From contig NZ_JACHGT010000002.1 of the NCBI RefSeq assembly GCF_014202425.1, positions 372,001 through 436,000 of the forward strand: a stretch of 64,000 nt of DNA, in the 5' to 3' direction. Of this stretch, positions 32,225-39,151 are shown piece after piece (within the stretch, counting starts at the first letter, position 1; the number at the start of each line of letters is the position of its first letter). The notes below the pieces were generated by a model that was not told the DNA's origin, did not search any database, and saw only the letters and a program-made list of their open reading frames with translations. The translations under genes and the position numbers were made by a program. The DNA comes from Phytomonospora endophytica. GTDB taxonomy: Bacteria > Actinomycetota > Actinomycetes > Mycobacteriales > Micromonosporaceae.

Positions 32225-32585
32225 GTTCATTCCACCGCGTCATTCGCCACTCACCGGCGGTCCCATTCGGGGCCGCCGGTGTACGTTTCGGCACTATTCG
32301 CCGGTCGCGCCGGCACCGGCCCGGACGCCCGCCCCACCGGCGGGCCGGAGGCTCATTCCGCGTGAACGACAAGTGAATTCCGCCGAGCCCGCGACACCGG
32401 CGGTCACCTCGTGTTCCACTCGGGGAGAAGCCCTGATCGAACTGCTTTCAGGTGCCATAAACCGATCCGATGCCGTGCGTTAATCTTCCAGGCGAGACCG
32501 GCCGGGACACCGGGGGTCGACCATGGGCGAGCCGGTGGGATCCACCGGGCGCCGCAGCGACGCAATCCGCAGGGAGTTTTGGCAC
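32225..32585. other. Gene-free stretch with hairpins before the sugar-nucleotide operon
   Basis: This 361-base stretch contains the terminator hairpin at 32252-32281, further GC-rich short stems around 32310-32350, and a less GC-rich segment (GCCATAAACCGATCC ... GCGTTAATC, 32453-32486) where a promoter for the aminotransferase operon is likely. No supported coding frame is present. Confidence 0.5.
32252..32281 (+). terminator. Terminator hairpin after the ABC permease gene
   Basis: A 13-base stem with one G-T wobble (32252-32264 with 32269-32281) and an ATTC loop starts 28 bases after the permease stop. It is followed by TACGTTTC, with no long T run. Confidence 0.7.
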
Positions 32586-33698
32586 ATGGCCGCAGGTGGA
32601 GCCCCCATCCCCGCCGCGCAACCGGTGATCGGCGAAGAAGAGATCGAGGCCGCCGTCCGCGTACTGCGCAGTGGCCGGGTCGTGCAGGGCCCGGAGGTCG
32701 CGGCCTTCGAGGAGGAGTTCGGCGAGCTCGTCGACGGCCGGCACTGTGTCGCGGTCAACTCCGGCACCTCGGCGCTCCAGCTGACGCTGCTGGCGCTGGG
32801 CGTCGGCCCGGGCGACCAGGTCATCGTCCCGTCCTTCTCCTTCGCGGCCTCGGCCAACGCGGTGCGTCTCGTGGGCGCCGAGCCGGTCTTCGCCGACATC
32901 GAGCCGGGCAGTTACGGGCTCGACCCCGACGCCGTCGCCGCCGAGATCGGCCCGCGCACGGCCGCGATCATGCCGGTCCACCTCTACGGTCACCCGGCCG
33001 ACATGGACCGCCTCCAGCCCCTCGCCGACAAGCACCAGCTCGCCGTCGTCGAGGACGCCTGCCAGGCGCACGGCGCGACGCAGAACGGCCGCCAGGTCGG
33101 CGCCTTCGGTGCCGCCGGGGCCTTCAGCTTCTACCCGACGAAGAACATGCACTCCCTCGAAGGCGGCATGGTCTCCACCGCCGACGCGGCCCTGGCCCGG
33201 ACGCTGCGCCTCCTGCGCAACCAGGGCATGGAGCAGCGTTACGCCAACGAGATCGTCGGCGCGAACATGCGCATGACCGACGTGGCCGCCGCCGTCGGGC
33301 GGGTGCAGCTGACGAAGCTCGCCGGCTGGACCGAGCAGCGCCGCCAGAACGCCAAGGTCCTCGACGCCGGGCTGACCGCGGTGGAGACGCCGCCGGTCGC
33401 CGAGGGCGTCGGGCACGTCTACCACCAGTACACCGTGCGCTACGCCGGTGACCGCGACGCCTTCATGGCCGCCCTCACCGAGCGCGGTATCGGCAACGCC
33501 GTCTACTACCCCACCCCCATCCACGAGCTGAAGCCCTACCGCGAGCCGGTGGGTGGAAAGCCCGTGCGCGCGTGGGATCTCCCGGAGACCGCTCGCGCGG
33601 CCCGCGAGGTCTTCTCGCTGCCGGTGCACCCCTCGCTGACCGCCGAGCAGCTCGACCGGATCGTGACCGGCGTCAACGAAGTGGGAGAGGGGCGCTAA
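32586..33698 (+). CDS. DegT/DnrJ/EryC1-family sugar aminotransferase (WbpE-like)
   Basis: A 370-residue PLP enzyme that transfers an amino group to a keto-sugar nucleotide. The PLP lysine is Lys186 in FYPTKNMHSLEGG, and VNSGTSALQLTLLALG, VEDACQAHGA and RMTDVAAAVGRVQL are further family motifs. ATG 32586 is preferred, giving the usual family length; a frame from 32523 would add 21 residues. With the adjacent Gfo/Idh dehydrogenase and 2-epimerase it matches WbpE/WlbC, which aminate the 3-keto position of UDP-GlcNAc-uronic acid. It is the first gene of a compact operon. Confidence 0.86.
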   Translation: MAAGGAPIPAAQPVIGEEEIEAAVRVLRSGRVVQGPEVAAFEEEFGELVDGRHCVAVNSGTSALQLTLLALGVGPGDQVIVPSFSFAASANAVRLVGAEPVFADIEPGSYGLDPDAVAAEIGPRTAAIMPVHLYGHPADMDRLQPLADKHQLAVVEDACQAHGATQNGRQVGAFGAAGAFSFYPTKNMHSLEGGMVSTADAALARTLRLLRNQGMEQRYANEIVGANMRMTDVAAAVGRVQLTKLAGWTEQRRQNAKVLDAGLTAVETPPVAEGVGHVYHQYTVRYAGDRDAFMAALTERGIGNAVYYPTPIHELKPYREPVGGKPVRAWDLPETARAAREVFSLPVHPSLTAEQLDRIVTGVNEVGEGR

Positions 33699-33702
33699 AG
33701 CC

Positions 33703-34737
33703 GTGACGGGACAGACCAGGCGACTGCGGGCCGGACTGATCGGGCTGGGCGCCATGGGACGCAACCACGCCCGCATTCTGTCCACATTGGACGGTGTGGA
33801 CTTCGCCGGTTCGGTCGATCCGGCGGGCGATCCGCGCCGCTCGGCCTACGGCGCGCCGGTCTTCGCCGAGCTCGACGAGCTGCTCGCCGCGGGCGTCGAC
33901 TACGCCGTCGTGGCCTGCCCGACCTCGCTGCACGAGAGCGTCGGGCTCCGGCTGGCCGAGAACGGCGTGTGCGCGCTGATCGAGAAGCCCCTCGCGGGGA
34001 CCGTCGAGGCCGCCGCGCGGCTCGTCGAGGCCTTCGAGAGCCGCGGGCTCGTCGCCGGGGTCGGGCACATCGAGCGTTTCAATCCGGCGCTGCAGAGCCT
34101 GCGCGAACGCCTGGAGGCCGGCGAGCTGGGCGACATCTACCAGGTCGTGACCCGCCGCCAGGGGCCGTTCCCGAACCGGATCGCCGACGTCGGCGTGGTC
34201 AAGGACCTCGCCACCCACGACATCGACCTGACCTCGTGGGTCACCGGGAGCGGCTACGCGACCGTGTCGGCGCGGACCGTCCAGAAGAGCGGGCGCGAGC
34301 ACGAGGACATGGTCGCCGTCGTCGCCTCGCTCGACGACGGGACCATGGTCAGCCACCTGGTCAACTGGCTCAGCCCGCTCAAGGAGCGCTTCACCGCGGT
34401 CACCGGCGCGCTGGGCTGCTTCGTCGCCGACACCCTCACCGCCGACCTCACGTTCTACTCGAACGGCGCGGCCAGCAACGAGTGGGAGGCGCTGCGGACC
34501 TTCTCCGGCGTCACCTCGGGCGATATGATCCGGTATGCCATCCTTCGCCGGGAACCGCTGCTCGTGGAGCACGAGCGCTTCCGCGACGCCGTCGACGGCA
34601 AACCCAGCGAGATCGTCACCCTCCGCCAGGGCCTGCGCAACGTCGAGGTCTCGGCGGCGATCCTCGAATCGGCCGAGCGGGGCCTCACCGTCACCGTCGG
34701 CGAACCAGCCGTGAACGCGAAAGGCGCAGCGCAGTGA
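33703..34737 (+). CDS. Gfo/Idh/MocA-family oxidoreductase (WbpB-like sugar nucleotide 3-dehydrogenase)
   Basis: A 344-residue NAD(P)-dependent enzyme. The Rossmann motif is AGLIGLGAMGRNHARIL, the conserved Lys-Pro is in ALIEKPLAGTVEAA, and the conserved His-x-x-x-Asp motif is in LATHDIDL. It starts four bases after the aminotransferase stop and overlaps the epimerase start by four bases. In the WbpA-WbpB-WbpE-WbpD-WbpI pathway this enzyme oxidises C3 of UDP-GlcNAcA so that WbpE can aminate it. That assignment rests on family plus operon context. Confidence 0.84.
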   Translation: MTGQTRRLRAGLIGLGAMGRNHARILSTLDGVDFAGSVDPAGDPRRSAYGAPVFAELDELLAAGVDYAVVACPTSLHESVGLRLAENGVCALIEKPLAGTVEAAARLVEAFESRGLVAGVGHIERFNPALQSLRERLEAGELGDIYQVVTRRQGPFPNRIADVGVVKDLATHDIDLTSWVTGSGYATVSARTVQKSGREHEDMVAVVASLDDGTMVSHLVNWLSPLKERFTAVTGALGCFVADTLTADLTFYSNGAASNEWEALRTFSGVTSGDMIRYAILRREPLLVEHERFRDAVDGKPSEIVTLRQGLRNVEVSAAILESAERGLTVTVGEPAVNAKGAAQ

Positions 34738-35822
34738 AGGTCATGAGCATCGTCGGGGCCCGCCCCCAGCTGGTCAAACTCGCGGCGGTCGCCGCCGCGT
34801 TCCCCGGCACCGGGCACGAGCACGTCATCGTGCACACCGGCCAGCACTACGACGCCGACCTGTCCGACGTGTTCTTCGACGGCCTCGGCATCCCCGCCCC
34901 CGACATCCACCTCGGCGTCGGTTCCGGCAGCCACGGCGTGCAGACCGGCGCCGTCCTCGGCGCCCTCGACCCGGTCATGGAGGAGCACCGCCCCGACTGG
35001 GTCCTCGTCTACGGCGACACCAACTCGACCCTCGCCGGCGCGGTGTCGGCCGTCAAACTCCACCTCCGCGTCGCCCACCTCGAAGCCGGCCTGCGGTCCT
35101 TCAACCGCCGCATGCCCGAGGAACACAACCGGGTCCTCACCGACCACGCCGCCGACCTCCTCCTCGCCCCGACCGAGGAGGCCATGCGCCACCTCGCCGC
35201 CGAGGGCCTCGCCGACCGCTCCGTCCTCACCGGCGACGTCATGGTCGACATCTGCCTGCGCATCCGCGACGCCGTCGTCGCCGGCCGCCACGCGCGGCCC
35301 GTCCTCCCCGACGGCGTCGACCCCGGCGAGCCCTACCTGCTCGCCACCCTCCACCGCGCCGAGAACACCGACGACCCGGCCCGGCTCGCCGCGCTCGTCG
35401 AGGCCATGGCCGAACTGCCCGTCCCCGTCGCGCTGCTCGCCCACCCGCGGCTGATCGCCCGGGCCCAGCAGCACGGCATCAAGCTCGACACCGGTGCCGT
35501 GCGCGTCGGCCGGCCCCTCCCCTACGCCGGGCTGGTCGCCGCCGTGCTCGGCGCCCGCGGCGTCGTCACCGACTCCGGCGGCCTCCAGAAGGAGGCCTAC
35601 CTGCTCGGACGGCCCTGCACCACGCTGCGCTCCGAGACCGAATGGCCCGAGACCCTCAAAGGCGGCTGGAACGTCCTGGCCGACCAGCCCTGGGACTTCG
35701 GCCGCGACGAGTGGAACGCGATCGCGACCCGAACCGCTCCCGACGAGGAGCGCGGCACGCCCTACGGCGACGGCCGCGCCGCCGAGCGCGTCATTCAGGT
35801 GCTCGCCGAACACCTGAACTAG
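34734..35822 (+). CDS. wecB: UDP-N-acetylglucosamine 2-epimerase, non-hydrolysing (WecB/WbpI family)
   Basis: A 362-residue GT-B-fold epimerase converting a gluco- to a manno-configured UDP-HexNAc. Family points are VGARPQLVKLAAV, HTGQHYDADLSDVFF, VYGDTNSTLAGA, HLEAGLRSFNRRMPEEHNR, ATLHRAENTDD, VTDSGGLQKEAYLLGRP and TEWPET. GTG 34734 overlaps the previous stop. In this operon the substrate is more likely the 2,3-diamino uronic acid derivative (WbpI role) than plain UDP-GlcNAc (WecB role). Confidence 0.92.
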   Translation: MKVMSIVGARPQLVKLAAVAAAFPGTGHEHVIVHTGQHYDADLSDVFFDGLGIPAPDIHLGVGSGSHGVQTGAVLGALDPVMEEHRPDWVLVYGDTNSTLAGAVSAVKLHLRVAHLEAGLRSFNRRMPEEHNRVLTDHAADLLLAPTEEAMRHLAAEGLADRSVLTGDVMVDICLRIRDAVVAGRHARPVLPDGVDPGEPYLLATLHRAENTDDPARLAALVEAMAELPVPVALLAHPRLIARAQQHGIKLDTGAVRVGRPLPYAGLVAAVLGARGVVTDSGGLQKEAYLLGRPCTTLRSETEWPETLKGGWNVLADQPWDFGRDEWNAIATRTAPDEERGTPYGDGRAAERVIQVLAEHLN

Positions 35823-35846
35823 ACCTAGACCTTGGAGAGACAGTCC

Positions 35847-37502
35847 ATGTCAACGCAGACCACGGGCGCTTCCGGGAAAACCCGGGGACGAGTGCTCATG
35901 CTCGTCGACAACTCGGTCCACGGCGACTCCCGTGTGCAGAAGGAAGCCCGCTCGGCCGCCGCCGCCGGCTGGGACGTCACGTTGATCGGCTGCTCGCCCG
36001 ACGGCGAGCGCCACTCGTGGGCGATCGGCCAGGCCGAGGTGCTGCTCCTGCCGACGCCGAGGCAGCGTCGCCGCCGCCACGACTTCCGCTCCGCCCCGCT
36101 GCGCCGGCCCTTCGCCTACAACCCGGTCAGCCCGATCGCGAAGTTCAAGAAGCAGCGGGTCAAGTCCGCGTGGGCCAACATCAGCTCCCGCCGGACGCTG
36201 TGGCGCTACGAGGTCAAGCTCGGCGAACGCTCCCGGCTCTCCTACCGGTTCCGCGACCTCGCGCAGCTGCCCCGGCGCGTGGCGACCTCGATCTGGGCCG
36301 GTGTCGTCAAGTTCCGGCTCAAGCAGACCGCCGCGCTCAAAGAGGCCCGGATCGACGTCGCGTCGCCGATCGACAACCTCACCTTGAAGTTCTGGTCGGC
36401 GGTCGGCGGGAACCGCGCCTGGCGCCGCCTGGAGCCAAGCCTGTGGGACTGGGACATCGCCTGGGCCGACATCCTCGACAAGATGCGCCCCGATCTCATC
36501 CACGCCAACGACTTCCGCATGCTCGGCGTCGGCGCCCGCGCCAAGATGCGCGCGGCCCTGAAGGGCCATGAGATCCAGCTCGTCTGGGACGCGCACGAGT
36601 TCCTGCCCGGCCTCAACCAGCGCACCAAGAGCATCCGCTGGCTGCCCGGCAACATCCTGCACGAGCGCGAGCACGTGCGTTTCGCCGACGCGATCGTCAC
36701 CGTCTCGGAGAACCTCGGCGAGCTGCTGATCAACGAGCACAAGCTGGCCGAGGCGCCCGCGGTCGTCCTCAACGCGCCGAGCTTCGACCCCGGCCTCGAC
36801 GAGGGCGGCGAGCCCGTCGCCGACCTGCGCGCCATGTGCGGCATCGACGCCGCGACGCCGCTGATGGTCTTCTGCGGCGGCGTCGCGCCCGTCCGCGGTG
36901 TCGACACCGTCGTCGAAGGGCTGCCCGACCTGCCCGAGGTGCACCTGGCGCTGGTCTCGCTCCCCCCGGGGCAGAAGAGCACCCCGTTCATCGACGACCT
37001 GATGGTCAAGGCCCGTGAGCTGGGCGTCGCTGACCGCGTCCACGTGTTCCCGTACGTGCCGCACTGGCAGGTCACGCAGTTCCTGGCGCCGGCCGACATG
37101 GCGGTCACCCCGCTGGTGCACCTGCCCAACCACGAGATCGCGATGAGCAACAAGTTCTTCGAGTACTCCCACGCGAAGCTCCCGCTGCTCACCAGCGACG
37201 TGCGGACGATGGCCGAGATGGTCACCCGGACCGGTCAGGGCGAGGTCTTCAAGGCCAAGGACCCGAAGGACTTCGTGCGTGCCGTGCGCAAGGTCCTGGA
37301 GGACCCGGCGCGCTACAAGGCCGTCTACGAGACTCCCGGGATGCTGGAGCAGTGGACCTGGGAGGCCCAGGCCGAGATCCTCGACGAGGTCTACACCAAG
37401 CTGCTGCCCGCGGTCCCCCGTCCGCAGGCCCCCGCACCGGTCGTGCCCAAGCCCGCCGGTGAGGCCCTCCCCGACGCCGCGAGCATCGGCACGTCGGCGT
37501 GA
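35847..37502 (+). CDS. GT4-type glycosyltransferase (first of two paralogues)
   Basis: A 551-residue GT-B glycosyltransferase. The N-terminal domain starts LMLVDNSVHGDSRVQKEARS, and the acceptor-side landmark VWDAHEFLPG lies in the middle. The C-terminal donor domain holds MVFCGGVAPVRGVD and HVFPYVPHWQVTQFLAPAD. A basic, poorly conserved insertion (about residues 60-190, rich in Arg and Lys) separates the first beta-alpha unit from HANDFRMLGVGAR and may bind membrane or polymer. It shares its whole plan with the gene at 39152. ATG 35847 follows GGAGAGA. The Pro-rich tail after residue 525 is outside the fold. The sugar is unknown. Confidence 0.85.
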   Translation: MSTQTTGASGKTRGRVLMLVDNSVHGDSRVQKEARSAAAAGWDVTLIGCSPDGERHSWAIGQAEVLLLPTPRQRRRRHDFRSAPLRRPFAYNPVSPIAKFKKQRVKSAWANISSRRTLWRYEVKLGERSRLSYRFRDLAQLPRRVATSIWAGVVKFRLKQTAALKEARIDVASPIDNLTLKFWSAVGGNRAWRRLEPSLWDWDIAWADILDKMRPDLIHANDFRMLGVGARAKMRAALKGHEIQLVWDAHEFLPGLNQRTKSIRWLPGNILHEREHVRFADAIVTVSENLGELLINEHKLAEAPAVVLNAPSFDPGLDEGGEPVADLRAMCGIDAATPLMVFCGGVAPVRGVDTVVEGLPDLPEVHLALVSLPPGQKSTPFIDDLMVKARELGVADRVHVFPYVPHWQVTQFLAPADMAVTPLVHLPNHEIAMSNKFFEYSHAKLPLLTSDVRTMAEMVTRTGQGEVFKAKDPKDFVRAVRKVLEDPARYKAVYETPGMLEQWTWEAQAEILDEVYTKLLPAVPRPQAPAPVVPKPAGEALPDAASIGTSA

Positions 37503-37581
37503 CGACCGCCGTCGCCCGATCCCTCCCCGTCGCCCGACGGGTCCCCACAGCGCGGGCTGTTCTCTTCGGAAGGAAACAACA

Positions 37582-38865
37582 GTGCGGATCTGTGTAGTCG
37601 CTCTGGGAAAGATCGGTCTCCCCCTGGCCGTGCAATTCGCGTCCATGGGCCACCGGGTCATCGGCGCCGACGTCGACGAGAAGGTCGTCGGGCTGGTCAA
37701 CGCGGGCGTCGTGCCCTTCCCGGGTGAGACCGACCTGGACACCAAGCTGGAGAAGGTCGTCGCCGAGGGCCTGCTGTCGGCCACGACCGACACCGCGGCC
37801 GCCACGGCCGAGTCCGACGCGGTCGTCGTGGTCGTCCCGCTGTTCGTCGACGGGGACGGCAAACCCGACTTCAAGTGGATGGACTCGGCGACGAAGTCGA
37901 TCGCCGCCGGGCTGCGTCCCGGCACGCTCGTCAGCTACGAGACGACGCTCCCGGTCGGCACCACCCGCACGCGCTGGGCCCCGATGCTCAAGGAGGGCTC
38001 CGGCCTGACCCCGGGTGAGGACTTCTCCCTCGTCTTCAGCCCCGAGCGGGTCCTGACCGGCCGTGTCTTCGCCGACCTGCGCCGCTACCCGAAGCTCGTC
38101 GGCGGCATCGACGAGGCCTCGGCCCGCAGGGGCGTCGAGTTCTACGAGGCCGTCCTGGAGTTCGACGAGCGTCCCGACCTGGGCCGCCCCAACGGCGTCT
38201 GGGACCTCGGCTCGGCCGAGGCCTCCGAGCTGGCCAAGCTCGCCGAGACGACCTACCGCGACGTCAACATCGGGCTGGCCAACCAGTTCGCGCGCTTCGC
38301 CGGCGCGGCCGGTGTCGACATCGCCAAGGTCATCGAGGCCTGCAACACCCAGCCCTACAGCCACATCCACTCCCCCGGCATCGCCGTCGGCGGGCACTGC
38401 ATCCCGGTCTACCCGCGCCTGTACCTGTGGAACGACCCCGACGCGACCGTCGTGAGCGCCGCCCGCGAGGCCAACGCCGGGATGCCGGAGTACAGCGTCG
38501 GGCTGCTCGCCGAGTCCTACGGCGTCCTCGACGGCGCCGCCGTGCTCGTCCTCGGCGCCTCCTACCGCGGCGGGGTCAAGGAGACGGCCTTCTCGGGCGT
38601 CTTCCCGGTCGTGGAGGCCCTGCGGGCCCGTGGCGCGGTCCCGTACGTGAGCGACCCGATGTACACCCCCGACGAGCTGGCGAAGCTCGGCCTGCCCGCC
38701 CACCAGGGCGCGCCGGTCACCGCGCTGATCATCCAGTCGAACCACGAGGAGTACAAGAAGCTCGGCGCCGCCGACTTCCCCGGTGTGCGCGTCGTCGTCG
38801 ACGGCCGCCGCGTCACCGACCCGGCGAACTGGGACGGCGTGAAACACGTGGTCATCGGCGCCTGA
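37582..38865 (+). CDS. UDP-sugar 6-dehydrogenase (UDP-HexNAc dehydrogenase, WecC/WbpA family)
   Basis: A 427-residue NAD-dependent enzyme that oxidises C6 of a UDP-sugar to a uronic acid in two steps. The N-terminal loop is VVALGKIGLPLAVQFASMG, the catalytic Cys is Cys273 in AVGGHCIPVYP, and FSPERVLTGRVFADLRRYPK is the substrate-binding signature of the HexNAc type. ETTLPVGTTRTRW is also diagnostic. GTG 37582 follows GAAGGAAA. It supplies the uronic acid for the WbpB/WbpE/WbpI-like steps encoded 3-5 kb upstream. It lies between the two GT4 paralogues. Confidence 0.9.
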   Translation: MRICVVALGKIGLPLAVQFASMGHRVIGADVDEKVVGLVNAGVVPFPGETDLDTKLEKVVAEGLLSATTDTAAATAESDAVVVVVPLFVDGDGKPDFKWMDSATKSIAAGLRPGTLVSYETTLPVGTTRTRWAPMLKEGSGLTPGEDFSLVFSPERVLTGRVFADLRRYPKLVGGIDEASARRGVEFYEAVLEFDERPDLGRPNGVWDLGSAEASELAKLAETTYRDVNIGLANQFARFAGAAGVDIAKVIEACNTQPYSHIHSPGIAVGGHCIPVYPRLYLWNDPDATVVSAAREANAGMPEYSVGLLAESYGVLDGAAVLVLGASYRGGVKETAFSGVFPVVEALRARGAVPYVSDPMYTPDELAKLGLPAHQGAPVTALIIQSNHEEYKKLGAADFPGVRVVVDGRRVTDPANWDGVKHVVIGA

Positions 38866-38881
38866 CGCCCCGGCCCGGAAC

Positions 38882-38912
38882 GAAGGCCACCCGCCGTGTG
38901 CGGGTGGCCTTC
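38882..38912 (+). terminator. Terminator-like hairpin after the 6-dehydrogenase gene
   Basis: A perfect 13-base stem (38882-38894 with 38900-38912) with a CGTGT loop starts 16 bases after the stop. It is followed by GCCGTGTT rather than a T run, a common T-poor actinobacterial form. Confidence 0.75.
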
Positions 38913-38962
38913 GCCGTGTTCCGGGAAGCGTCGAGAACCGCCTCCCGCCCGGCCTCGCCCGA

Positions 38963-38968
38963 TATGAT
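38963..38968 (+). promoter_or_regulatory. Candidate -10 element of the second GT4 gene
   Basis: TATGAT stands out in GC-rich sequence 184 bases upstream of the GT4 start and downstream of the preceding terminator, so the gene probably has its own promoter. No convincing -35 element is seen. Confidence 0.35.
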
Positions 38969-39151
38969 CCGTTAAGCGACCAGGCGCCGTGGACCGTCGT
39001 CCGCCGGACACGAGCGCACGCACCACGCGGGCGACGGGAATCCCGGCCCACGGCCGGGCACGCGCGAAGTCCCCGGCACCGGCACGGGCCGGCGGGCACC
39101 GCGCGCCATCCCGGTCGGTGGGGAACAGCCGACCCTGGCATAGGGGGAGCC

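Noticed and set aside
34526-34545. Promoter-like TATGATCCG inside the Gfo/Idh gene
   Set aside because: It lies within a well supported coding region of a coupled operon; chance is more likely.
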